Assembly (NCBI RefSeq): GCF_013401555.1
Contig: NZ_CP058552.1
Span: 1,612,001 to 1,676,000 of the forward strand
Source: Paenibacillus sp. E222
Lineage (GTDB): Bacteria > Bacillota > Bacilli > Paenibacillales > Paenibacillaceae
DNA length: 64,000 bases
Reading direction: 5' to 3'
Positions 7,705 through 15,310 of the stretch are shown here, piece after piece; the stretch's first letter is position 1; each line of letters starts with the position of its first letter. Under the pieces are notes generated by a model that did not search any database, had not been told where the DNA came from, and saw only the letters and a list, made by a program, of their open reading frames with translations. Both the position numbers and the translations under genes were made by a program.

Positions 7705-8754
7705 ATGAAAAAGAAATTCTTAATGTCTCTGATGATGGTTGCATCTATGATCGTAGCGGCAGGTTGCGGAAATAACAGCGGCGGTAGCACAACGACCGAG
7801 GGATCAGGCAGCACAACAGATGAAGGTACGGCAGAAAAATCGTATCGCATTGCGATCTCGCAAATCGTCGAGCATCCATCGCTGGATGCCACACGTGAAG
7901 GATTCATTGCAGCGCTGAAGGATGCTGGTCTTGAAGAGAACAAGAATCTGACGATTGACTACAATAACGCTCAAGGCGATTCAACGAACAACCTGTCCAT
8001 TGCCCAGAAGATTGCCGGGGATTCCAAAAATGATTTGATCCTGGGGATTGCAACACCATCCGCACTGGCTCTGGCTCAACAAGTGAAGGATAAGCCATTG
8101 CTGTTCGCGGCAGTGACGGACCCGCTGGGTGCCAAACTGGTGAGTGACATGGACAAGCCAGGCGGCAATGTAACAGGTGCATCGGATACGAACCCGGAGG
8201 CGATTGTGCAATTGGCTGATTTTATCGCCAAATATTTGCCGGATGTGAAGACGGTAGGACTGGTTATTAACGAGGGCGAACCGAATGCGGTTGTGATGGC
8301 GAACAATGCAGAAAAAGCACTGGCTACACATAATATCAAGCTGGTCAAAGCACCAGTTACGAACACATCCGAAGTAAAACAGGCAACCGATTCTCTGGTT
8401 GGCAAAGTAGATGCCTTCTATATCACACTGGATAACTCGGTAGTTAGCGCAGTGGATACAATCATCCAGACAGCGAACAAAAATAAAATTCCGTTCTTCT
8501 CTAGTGACCGGGATACCGTGGAAAAAGGAGCTTTCGCAACTGTAGGTTTCAAATACTACGATCACGGATACCAAGTGGGTGAAATGGCTGCGGACATTTT
8601 GAAAAATGGTACGAAACCCGGTGACATGAAAGTCACCGTGCCGGACAAGCTGGATTTGATTCTGAACCTGAAAGCGGCTGAAGCTCAAGGCATTACCGTT
8701 ACGGATGAGATGAAGGCAGAAGTGAAGGACCAGGATACCAACATTATTCAATAA
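7705..8754 (+). CDS. ABC transporter substrate-binding lipoprotein (TrpX / ABC_sub_bind type)
   Basis: A 349-residue protein. The signal peptide MKKKFLMSLMMVASMIVAAGC has a lipobox with Cys21, so the mature protein is membrane-anchored on the outer face. After a Gly/Ser/Thr linker, the PF04392-type binding fold follows (IAISQIVEHPSLDATREGF, then GIATPSALALAQ, PLLFAAVTDPLGA, PFFSSDRDTVEKGAFAT). This family imports tryptophan or tyrosine in several Firmicutes. The open frame extends upstream to 7582, but the signal peptide and GGAGAGGGG (7687-7695) fix the start at ATG 7705. It heads a three-gene operon with a permease and an ATPase. Confidence 0.88.
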   Translation: MKKKFLMSLMMVASMIVAAGCGNNSGGSTTTEGSGSTTDEGTAEKSYRIAISQIVEHPSLDATREGFIAALKDAGLEENKNLTIDYNNAQGDSTNNLSIAQKIAGDSKNDLILGIATPSALALAQQVKDKPLLFAAVTDPLGAKLVSDMDKPGGNVTGASDTNPEAIVQLADFIAKYLPDVKTVGLVINEGEPNAVVMANNAEKALATHNIKLVKAPVTNTSEVKQATDSLVGKVDAFYITLDNSVVSAVDTIIQTANKNKIPFFSSDRDTVEKGAFATVGFKYYDHGYQVGEMAADILKNGTKPGDMKVTVPDKLDLILNLKAAEAQGITVTDEMKAEVKDQDTNIIQ

Positions 8755-8785
8755 TCTGGCCGGAGATCCTCCGGCAGTAGGGATT

Positions 8786-8822
8786 CGAGGCGGACGTGCA
8801 GACGGGTTCGCCTCATTCTTTT
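8786..8822 (+). other. Intercistronic hairpin
   Basis: GAGGCG (8786-8791) pairs with CGCCTC after a ~20-nt loop, followed by ATTCTTTT; just upstream, CCGGAGATCCTCCGG forms a second short stem. It may be a partial terminator or a stabilising structure that lowers permease and ATPase expression relative to the binding protein. Confidence 0.4.
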
Positions 8823-8844
8823 CGATAGACAGGGAGGAAGCAAT

Positions 8845-9765
8845 GTGAATTTGACTTGGGGTTCAATTGAAGGGGCAATCGAGCTTGGATTGTTGTATGC
8901 ACTGATGGCACTGGGTGTATATATTACATTCCGCATACTGGACTTCCCCGATCTCACCGTAGACGGAAGTTTTACAACTGGAGGCGCAATCGCGGCGGTC
9001 ATGATATCCAACGACTTCTCTCCTTGGCTCGCTTGCTTGGCAGCAATGGCTGGAGGAATGGTGGCTGGCGCCTGTACGGGTCTGCTGCACACCAAAGGCA
9101 AAATTAACGGGCTGTTATCCGGTATTCTGATGATGATTGCCTTGTATTCGATTAATATGCGTATTCTTGGTGCACCTAATAAATCCATTATGGGCATGGA
9201 TAATCCCTTCTCGGGAGAGCATGTCATGATTATCATTATCGTGGTTGTGCTGGTATTCAAAATCATGCTGGATCTATTCATGAAAACCGATATCGGACTG
9301 GCACTGCGTGCTACAGGTGACAACAAACGCATGATTCGCAGCTTCGGCGCGAATACGGATGTGACCACCATCGTTGGTGTCAGTCTGTCCAACGGACTTG
9401 TTGCGCTGTCTGGGGCATTTATTGCACAGCAATCCGGTTTTGCAGACATTACGATGGGAATTGGGATGATCGTTATCGGACTGGCCTCCGTTATTATCGG
9501 GGAAGCCATTCTGGGTGCAAGAACCGTATTCTGGGCCACGCTTGCGGCCGTCGTCGGTTCAATTATTTACCGGATTGTGGTCGCGATCGCACTCCAGGTC
9601 GAATGGTTTGACACATCCGATCTGAAGCTGATCACCGCGGTGATCGTTATTATCGCACTTGTTTTCCCAACTATGCAGCGCTCCATGAAGCAGAAAAGTC
9701 TGGCTCGCAAACGAACCGAAGAGCTGATGGGCTCGTCGAGCCAACAGGCGAAGGGAGGCATGTGA
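8845..9765 (+). CDS. ABC transporter permease (BPD_transp_2, TrpY type)
   Basis: A 306-residue integral membrane protein with about eight hydrophobic segments. Family hallmarks include YALMALGVYITFRILDFPDL, DGSFTTGGAIAA, GLALRATGDNKRMIRSFGAN and the C-terminal half with GFADITMGIGMIVIGLASVI. This is the branched-chain/LivH-like permease branch used with PF04392 binding proteins. Start GTG 8845 follows GGGAGG (8832-8837); the overlapping ATG at 8843 is followed directly by TGA. Its stop overlaps the region of the ATPase start, showing translational coupling. Confidence 0.88.
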   Translation: MNLTWGSIEGAIELGLLYALMALGVYITFRILDFPDLTVDGSFTTGGAIAAVMISNDFSPWLACLAAMAGGMVAGACTGLLHTKGKINGLLSGILMMIALYSINMRILGAPNKSIMGMDNPFSGEHVMIIIIVVVLVFKIMLDLFMKTDIGLALRATGDNKRMIRSFGANTDVTTIVGVSLSNGLVALSGAFIAQQSGFADITMGIGMIVIGLASVIIGEAILGARTVFWATLAAVVGSIIYRIVVAIALQVEWFDTSDLKLITAVIVIIALVFPTMQRSMKQKSLARKRTEELMGSSSQQAKGGM

Positions 9766-9767
9766 TC

Positions 9768-10562
9768 ATGCTTGAGATTACACAAGTAACCAAACTGTTT
9801 AATCCGGGAACGACGGACGAGAAGACCGCACTGGTTGGTGTAAATCTGACCATGAATCCGGGGGATTTCGTGACGGTGATTGGCAGTAACGGCGCAGGAA
9901 AATCAACGTTGATGAACATTATCTCAGGCGTCATGAAGCCCGACATGGGCGATGTGCTGATCAATGACCGTTCTATCAAAAGCCTGCCTGAGCATAAACG
10001 CAGCAGTTGGATTGGCCGTGTGTTTCAGGACCCGATGGCGGGTACAGCACCGCATATGTCCATTGAGGAGAATATGGCGATGGCGTACAAACGCGGCAAG
10101 GGCCGTGGACTGGGCTTTGGAGTGACCCGTGCCAGACGGGAGATTTTCAACGCTCAATTGGAGAAACTCGGCATTGGACTCGACAAACGCCCCAATGCCA
10201 AAGTGGGCCTTCTATCTGGCGGTGAGCGCCAGGCGCTCAGCCTGCTGATGGCAACATTCACCCAGCCGCAAATTTTGCTGCTAGACGAGCATACGGCTGC
10301 GCTTGATCCTTCTCGTGCGGAGCTGATCACAGAGCTGACAGAGACGCTTGTACGTGAGATGAGACTCACAACGTTGATGGTCACACACAATATGGAGCAG
10401 GCCATACGTTTGGGCAATCGTCTAATTATGATGGACAAAGGCCGGATTATTTTGGACGTTAGTGAAGAGCGCAAGCGCACACTTACCGTACCTGAGCTAT
10501 TGGGTGAGTTTGAACGTATCAGTGGTAAAAAAATGGCCGATGATCGCGTGGTGCTGGGTTAA
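9768..10562 (+). CDS. ABC transporter ATP-binding protein (TrpZ type)
   Basis: A 264-residue ATPase with Walker A GSNGAGKST, Q-loop VFQDP, signature LLSGGERQALSLL, Walker B ILLLDEHTAALD and H-loop VTHNM. The Walker B Glu is followed by His rather than the more usual Pro (DEHTAALD), a known variant in this subfamily. I chose ATG 9768, 9 nt after GGGAGG (9753-9758); a GTG at 9762 is only 3 nt from it. The start lies 2 bp after the permease stop. It powers uptake with the permease and lipoprotein. Confidence 0.88.
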   Translation: MLEITQVTKLFNPGTTDEKTALVGVNLTMNPGDFVTVIGSNGAGKSTLMNIISGVMKPDMGDVLINDRSIKSLPEHKRSSWIGRVFQDPMAGTAPHMSIEENMAMAYKRGKGRGLGFGVTRARREIFNAQLEKLGIGLDKRPNAKVGLLSGGERQALSLLMATFTQPQILLLDEHTAALDPSRAELITELTETLVREMRLTTLMVTHNMEQAIRLGNRLIMMDKGRIILDVSEERKRTLTVPELLGEFERISGKKMADDRVVLG

Positions 10563-10613
10563 ATCAAGGAGCATCTTGCGATCAACCAAGAGAGCCAGTA
10601 CATCTCAGTACAG

Positions 10614-10643
10614 AAACCTTTTGCGTTCTCGCAAAGGGTTTTT
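10614..10643 (+). terminator. Intrinsic terminator of the ABC importer operon
   Basis: A 12-bp stem (10614-10625 with 10630-10641, one G-U pair) with a 4-nt loop TTCT is followed by T residues. Confidence 0.75.
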
Positions 10644-10651
10644 GTGGTATG

Positions 10652-10680
10652 TTGAACAGAATAAGGACTACAAGTAGTAA
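10652..10680 (+). promoter_or_regulatory. Putative promoter of the winged-helix regulator
   Basis: TTGAAC (10652-10657) and TAGTAA (10675-10680) are 17 bp apart, directly after the preceding terminator. The start codon at 10702 would leave a leader of only about 15 nt. Confidence 0.45.
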
Positions 10681-10701
10681 GCATACATAGGAGGGCCGAG
10701 C

Positions 10702-11880
10702 ATGTCGTTACAATTCGATGAAGGAACATACACCGTAACCCGGCGTACCGATTCGATTCGCCTGCTGGCGAAGGAATTTGCACTGCTGCATTTTTTGTAT
10801 GAAAACAAGGAAAAAGCCTTTACTCGCAGCCAACTGCTGGACCGGGTATGGCCCCTGGAATATCCGGTTGAACGCACCGTGGACGACCATGTGTATCGAC
10901 TGCGCAAGAAGCTGAAATGTTGGGAAGAAATTGCACTGGAGACCGTGCGTGGTTATGGTTACCGGCTTAACATTCGATCGAATGTTGCGATATTGCCTTC
11001 TAACCCTTCCGCCCAAGATCAGGAGATGCGAGAAGTGATACATGGATTGTTCCGCAAATACCATCTGTATGGGCAGGGCAAATCGATGCTCACGCTGCTG
11101 GATCAGCAAGAAGCGCTGGGTATTGAGATTGATCCATTTTATCAGTTGTATATCCACTTTATTCAGGGAGATCTGGAATGGCTGATTACCACAACGGAAA
11201 TTCCCTTCGAGGAACGTTTGTACTGGCTGCTGATTTTTACACATACCCTGATTGAACCATCGGAGAGCTTGCCCTTGTACGAAAAGGCTCTGAATTCATC
11301 CGCATTGTCTGCCGAACAGCTTCGAGAACTTCGTATTCTGAACATTGTTGAAGTCTACGCAGAGGTGGGCCAGTATGAACGAGCCAAAGCTCGACTTATT
11401 GAAACGTATCATGTGATGGAACAAGATGAACTGATCCATTTCAGACTTCCGGTAAAACTCTCAGCGTTGTATGTGGAACTGTGGGGTGGCAGCGGAGAAG
11501 CGGTAGAGGATAAGATGGCTGCTCTGCGTTCCGGGTTGAAAGATGCGCCATACTTGCGGGAAATCGGACGCTTTCAAGTTATGGAAGGCCTATGGCTGCT
11601 TAGACAAGGGAGGATCCGAGAGGCAGAGCCGAGAATGGACGATGGTCTGGACGTATTGAAAATGACATTGAACGCACCGCTATATCTCAATTCGGCCTAC
11701 CAGATATTGTTGTTCATGGCACACCATCGCATAGAGGGGCGTCTTCGAACTAAATACCGTCAAGTCTATGCGGATATCTCCAAAAGTTACGGCGTGCCTG
11801 TTTATGGACAGCAAATTGTGGATGAAATCCGCACATTTTTATCCCCGTTTGCTCCATCCTCTGATCTTCCTCTGATATAA
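10702..11880 (+). CDS. Winged-helix (OmpR/PhoB-type) regulator with TPR-like C-terminal region
   Basis: A 392-residue protein. Residues about 1-95 form a trans_reg_C DNA-binding domain (FALLHFLYENKEKAFTRSQL, then DRVWP, VDDHVYRLRKKL and TVRGYGYRL) but no receiver domain precedes it. The remaining ~290 residues are helical and resemble TPR-type activator domains (repeated L/A/Y patterns such as AEVGQYERAKARLIETYHVM). The start is ATG 10702 with AGGAGGG upstream. The target is unknown. The next gene, an MFS exporter 72 bp downstream, is preceded by a perfect inverted repeat and is the obvious candidate target. Confidence 0.75.
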   Translation: MSLQFDEGTYTVTRRTDSIRLLAKEFALLHFLYENKEKAFTRSQLLDRVWPLEYPVERTVDDHVYRLRKKLKCWEEIALETVRGYGYRLNIRSNVAILPSNPSAQDQEMREVIHGLFRKYHLYGQGKSMLTLLDQQEALGIEIDPFYQLYIHFIQGDLEWLITTTEIPFEERLYWLLIFTHTLIEPSESLPLYEKALNSSALSAEQLRELRILNIVEVYAEVGQYERAKARLIETYHVMEQDELIHFRLPVKLSALYVELWGGSGEAVEDKMAALRSGLKDAPYLREIGRFQVMEGLWLLRQGRIREAEPRMDDGLDVLKMTLNAPLYLNSAYQILLFMAHHRIEGRLRTKYRQVYADISKSYGVPVYGQQIVDEIRTFLSPFAPSSDLPLI

Positions 11881-11889
11881 CACCCTTAT

Positions 11890-11933
11890 GATTACAGCCA
11901 AGGAACATATAAGCCAGCAACAAGGCTGTAATC
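11890..11933 (+). promoter_or_regulatory. Perfect 10-bp inverted repeat before the MFS gene
   Basis: GATTACAGCC (11890-11899) and GGCTGTAATC (11924-11933) are exact inverse copies 24 nt apart. The right arm ends directly at the GGGGAGG ribosome binding site. It may be an operator for the upstream winged-helix regulator or an RNA hairpin that limits translation. There is no T-run, so it is not an ordinary terminator. Confidence 0.5.
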
Positions 11934-11952
11934 AGGGGAGGAAGTATAACGT

Positions 11953-13284
11953 ATGACCGTCATTTCAAATGAACCCAATCCATCATCCATTTCGTCCAAT
12001 GGCTCCTCCAAAAGCCTATGGGCCAACTTCCGCTTTATGCGGATGTTTATTGCGTATTCACTCGCGACATTTGGAGATTGGTTTGACGCGCTCGCCATCC
12101 AGGTAATGGTCGCTTATCGTTGGGGTGCTGATCCGCTGATCATTGCCCTTATTCCGGTATGTATGGCTGTTCCGGGTATCGTACTTGGATCGGTGGCAGG
12201 TGCATTGGCTGATCGTTTGCAGAAGGTGAACATCATGATGATATGTGATGGGATCACCGTTGTATTAACGGTTGCCATTCTGTTCGCGCCAAGTGCGGCT
12301 TGGCTGCTGCCGCTTCTTGCTTTACGAGCGATGATGGGGGTATTCCATGTTCCTGCGCAGCAGGCACTTACGCGCCAAGTGGTAGCAGAGCAGCATTTGT
12401 TCCAGGCATCGTCACTGAACGGTTTTGTGAACCAATGCTCCAAAGTAGCGGGGCCGCTGTTAGGTGCAGTCATTGTGGCCGTATTTTCACCACAAGTCTG
12501 TATTTTAATCAATGCTTGTACACGTCTGTTGTCCGGAGCCGTATTATGGCCTTTACGGCGTCTAACAGAGAATCCAGAATCATCTTCATCGGACGGAGGT
12601 CCTTTGGAAACGGGGGAGACCACGGAATCCCTATTCACTCAATGGCAGAAGGGTTGGCGTTTTATCCAGAGCAGCCGCACCCTTCTGAGTACGATTCTGT
12701 TTGGTTGCTTTGGATTAATGGCGATCCTGATGATCGATTACCAGTTTACGACGCTGTTTCGTGAGATCAAGCCGGGCAACGAAGCCCTGATCGGCTGGCT
12801 GGGATCATCCGCTGGGGCAGGTGCGGTTGTGATCATTCTACTGTTGAATCGACTTCCCCGAATCGGATATGGCTGGGGGCTGGGTGGAGGATATGTACTG
12901 ATTGGTGCCGGAATCGCTGCGCTTGGCTGGGTCAGTTCCCAAACGTCCGAGTTCTGGATCATCATCTGGGGCTTATGCATCGGAGTGGGTAATGGCCTGT
13001 TTATGGTGACGTTAAATTACTTGCTGCAAAAGGAAACCCCTCCTACCTATGTAGGTCGTGTATTCGGTATTCAAAACTCGCTTTCCAGTGTCGTGCTGGT
13101 CGTAGCTCCACTTGCAGGCGGTGCCTTGATTCGGAGCGTGGGACCGAGTCCCACATTTCAATATATCGGAATGGCGACACTGGCTATTGGTTTGGCAGGC
13201 ATGCTGCTGCAACGAATCTTATGGGAGGGGAAACAACCGCATCCGGCGGAGTCAACTGGAGAACTTGGGCAGAAGTCAGTCTGA
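11953..13284 (+). CDS. MFS transporter (MFS_3 / EntS-like exporter family)
   Basis: A 443-residue membrane protein with about 12 predicted hydrophobic helices. Features are FMRMFIAYSLATFGDWFDALAI at helix 1, the loop-2 motif GALADRLQKVN, and ALRAMMGVFHVPAQQALTRQV, typical of the multidrug/siderophore exporter branch. ATG 11953 has GGGGAGG 11 nt upstream. The substrate is not predictable. It follows a winged-helix regulator and ends before a hairpin terminator. Confidence 0.85.
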   Translation: MTVISNEPNPSSISSNGSSKSLWANFRFMRMFIAYSLATFGDWFDALAIQVMVAYRWGADPLIIALIPVCMAVPGIVLGSVAGALADRLQKVNIMMICDGITVVLTVAILFAPSAAWLLPLLALRAMMGVFHVPAQQALTRQVVAEQHLFQASSLNGFVNQCSKVAGPLLGAVIVAVFSPQVCILINACTRLLSGAVLWPLRRLTENPESSSSDGGPLETGETTESLFTQWQKGWRFIQSSRTLLSTILFGCFGLMAILMIDYQFTTLFREIKPGNEALIGWLGSSAGAGAVVIILLLNRLPRIGYGWGLGGGYVLIGAGIAALGWVSSQTSEFWIIIWGLCIGVGNGLFMVTLNYLLQKETPPTYVGRVFGIQNSLSSVVLVVAPLAGGALIRSVGPSPTFQYIGMATLAIGLAGMLLQRILWEGKQPHPAESTGELGQKSV

Positions 13285-13331
13285 CAGCCATGATTACCAT
13301 CGTTACGGTAAAAAGAATATAAACGATCAAC

Positions 13332-13366
13332 AGCCGCTACGGACTTATCCGTAAGCGGCTATTTCG
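13332..13366. terminator. Terminator hairpin between convergent genes
   Basis: AGCCGCT-ACGGA (13332-13343) pairs with TCCGT-AAGCGGCT (13348-13360), with one bulge and a 4-nt loop. The plus side is followed by ATTTCG, so the U-tract is poor. It separates the MFS gene from the convergent minus-strand gene. Confidence 0.55.
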
Positions 13367-13384
13367 ATCGAATAGGGCAGTACA

Positions 13385-13966
13385 TCATACTTCCCACCAG
13401 GAGAAATAGGAGGTGGAGGCCATTAGTCCCCCAACAGTGAGGGAACCACTAACGGATAGGTTAATGGACTGACCGGGAGGAATTACGTAGCGTCCTAGTT
13501 CATTGGATAAAAAAGGACCTACCTGCAAAGGCATAGCCAATAAGGTTGTGCTACCCGTGGGGGCAGCTGCGGAGAATCGTACTGTTGCAATACTGGTGTT
13601 ACTGCTTGATAAATTATTGTTTACGGGTGTTAGAGTGGTTGGTGATGTTATCGTTCCGTTTGTGCTTAGACTCATACTGCCGCTAAAGGAAGAGAGCAGA
13701 TTTAGTGCGATGGTTATTCCGCCGGAGAGCCGTGATATATATACAGTTTTACCGCTCCCGGCGGGGTTTGTCAGTTGTACAGTAGCAATAACACTGCCAC
13801 CCAGCAATCCTAGTGTCGTGGAGTTGGTTGAACCTGCATTATACAGATTTCCCGTACTGCCGGCATTTGTCTCAGGCGGAGCGACAATGCCGGGTGAAGT
13901 AAACGTGTTTGTGATGGAAGTATAGACAGGGCTGTTCTGCGGGTTGAATACGTTATGATTCGGCAT
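13385..13966 (-). CDS. Hypothetical Ser/Thr-rich protein, paralogue A (C-terminal FSWWEV)
   Basis: A 193-residue protein of unknown function. No signal peptide is evident. It begins MPNHNVFNPQNSPVYTSITN, is rich in Ser, Thr, Gly and Asn with a beta-type hydrophobicity pattern, contains GSGKTVYISRLSGGITIA, and ends PPGQSINLSVSG...STSYFSWWEV. The next minus-strand gene (14000-14533) is a clear paralogue with the same N-terminal (NVFN...PxYTxxTNTF), middle (GSG+T-YxSRxSGG) and C-terminal (PPGQ...SWWE) motifs. AAAGGGCGGTG precedes the ATG. Its position beside the repeat protein and glycosyltransferases suggests a surface or spore-coat component (inference). Confidence 0.75.
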   Translation of the reverse strand: MPNHNVFNPQNSPVYTSITNTFTSPGIVAPPETNAGSTGNLYNAGSTNSTTLGLLGGSVIATVQLTNPAGSGKTVYISRLSGGITIALNLLSSFSGSMSLSTNGTITSPTTLTPVNNNLSSSNTSIATVRFSAAAPTGSTTLLAMPLQVGPFLSNELGRYVIPPGQSINLSVSGSLTVGGLMASTSYFSWWEV

Positions 13967-13999
13967 TGTACATACACCGCCCTTTCTTCAATATACCAT

Positions 14000-14533
14000 T
14001 CAGAATTCCCACCAGGAAAGATTGATTGCCGCGGTTTGGGAACCCGTTCCCACACTAATGGTTAACGTCTGCCCTGGAGGGACGATGATTGAGCCGTTCA
14101 GGTTTAACATATAGATGCCTGCCGTAAGGGGGATGCTGATCAGGCTTGTGAATGTTCCCGTTAACGTTCCTGTATTTTGTCTCGTTGTCATTACACTTGT
14201 ATTGGCATTACCTAGCAATGTGTTGACCGGAGCAGATGTAGTGCCGCCCGTTATGGTTCCACCGGAGTAGACAATAAGCGTTGCCGCTGCCGTTGTGCCT
14301 CCGCTAATCCGGGAGACGTAAAGTGTGCGCCCGCTGCCCGTTGCATTCACTACCTGTAACAGGAGATTTAGTCCAGCTCCCACGCTGACACTGCCTGTTG
14401 TTAGTGTAAAAGAGCTGCCTGCCGCTGCCGCTCCTCCCTCTGGAGAGGACTCAATGCCGGGGGCGGAGAATGTATTGGTCAGTTGAGTATATAAAGGATC
14501 GTTGGATTGATTAAATACATTGGAATTGGTCAA
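14000..14533 (-). CDS. Hypothetical Ser/Thr-rich protein, paralogue B (C-terminal LSWWEF)
   Basis: A 177-residue protein starting at TTG 14533 behind GGAGGTGG. It shares with paralogue A the motifs NVFNQSNDPLYTQLTNTFSA, GSGRTLYVSRISGG, IVPPGQTLTISVG and the terminal NLSWWEF. The pair is a local duplication, with the copies 33 bp apart and in the same direction. The composition suggests an all-beta extracellular or coat protein. I know no defined family, and the function is not assigned. It diverges from the basic protein at 14768, with a 234-bp control region between them. Confidence 0.72.
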   Translation of the reverse strand: MTNSNVFNQSNDPLYTQLTNTFSAPGIESSPEGGAAAAGSSFTLTTGSVSVGAGLNLLLQVVNATGSGRTLYVSRISGGTTAAATLIVYSGGTITGGTTSAPVNTLLGNANTSVMTTRQNTGTLTGTFTSLISIPLTAGIYMLNLNGSIIVPPGQTLTISVGTGSQTAAINLSWWEF

Positions 14534-14698
14534 CTAATCCACCTCCAATCTGCATGAATAAAGATAACCAAAGCGAATTTTGGAATGGGCTGCTTTTATG
14601 GAAATTTTGAAATAGGAACGTGAAGAGGTTGTACTTACAGTGTATGTGGGGGATGAGGTAAGGGTTTGGGATACAAACAGTAAATCCTCAAATAACGG

Positions 14699-14734
14699 CG
14701 TATGCCGTGCCCGTATTTTACATGCAGGCATACG
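14699..14734 (+). promoter_or_regulatory. Inverted repeat in the divergent control region of the surface-protein cluster
   Basis: CGTATGCC (14699-14706) and GGCATACG (14727-14734) are exact inverse copies 20 bp apart, 34 bp before the start codon at 14768. The right arm overlaps CATACGAT (14729-14736), which resembles the -10 of mother-cell sporulation sigma factors, but I do not find a convincing -35 at the right distance. It could be an operator or an RNA hairpin. Confidence 0.4.
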
Positions 14735-14767
14735 ATGCGGAAGCACATTTTTTAAGGGGAAATCGAT

Positions 14768-15265
14768 ATGAGTCGAACAGCGAAGCGTAGCAAGAAGAGA
14801 ACGAACCAACCAACTAAATATGTCAGCCGTCGCCAAACCCGTCGTTCCTGCCGCGCTAAATTGCTGAAACCTCCTTGTTCTCGGATTACTCGTCCCCGGT
14901 TCAAGCAGGGTACTTCCTCACGTACGACACTCCCTGGTGCTACTCACTGTTTTACAGAGCATACGTATGTCGGAGCCGAGACAAACGGTAGTATGAATTC
15001 TCTTCCGGCTCAAGACACCTCATCGCTCAGTATGTACACATATGGCATTGTAAATCGGGGCGAACATCCGGCTCTTGTGCAGATTCAGATCAGCCCTAAT
15101 GCCAGGGACTATGCTGTGGACAGCCAGGAGGTGATCGCCGGAGGCCAGACCAAAGCGCTGGTGCCGCTGCGATTCCTGCGTTATACCCGGCTGGTTATCC
15201 AATCGGTTGAACCGGATCAGCCGACCCGGCTCGATGTTTATTTTCAGGCGCAGCGTATGCCGTAA
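14768..15265 (+). CDS. Protein with strongly basic N-terminus and DUF6385-like C-terminal domain
   Basis: A 165-residue protein; ATG 14768 with AAGGGG upstream. Residues 1-55 are extremely Arg/Lys/Ser/Thr-rich (MSRTAKRSKKRTNQ, then SRRQTRRSCRAK), resembling low-complexity basic tails of spore-coat proteins. Residues about 60-165 share a domain with the repeat protein downstream: YGIVNRGEHPALVQIQIS...ALVPLRFLRYTRL...RLDVYFQAQ against FVYNRGPGLNRVDARVEIS...VLVPQRFLKYTRL...TIDVFFNGQ. I associate that domain with DUF6385 with modest certainty. Likely a partner of the next gene, 45 bp downstream. Confidence 0.68.
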   Translation: MSRTAKRSKKRTNQPTKYVSRRQTRRSCRAKLLKPPCSRITRPRFKQGTSSRTTLPGATHCFTEHTYVGAETNGSMNSLPAQDTSSLSMYTYGIVNRGEHPALVQIQISPNARDYAVDSQEVIAGGQTKALVPLRFLRYTRLVIQSVEPDQPTRLDVYFQAQRMP

Positions 15266-15310
15266 GAACGTGGAATACAACTGATTTGACCAGGGAGGAG
15301 GACGAGGCAT

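Noticed and set aside
7981..8751. 256-codon minus-strand frame opposite the TrpX-type lipoprotein
   Set aside because: Shadow of a clear lipoprotein gene with a signal peptide; no domain and no ribosome binding site.
8748..9539. 263-codon minus-strand frame opposite the permease
   Set aside because: Antisense to a conserved membrane protein; its Ile/Pro/Ser-rich text is the typical mirror of hydrophobic codons.
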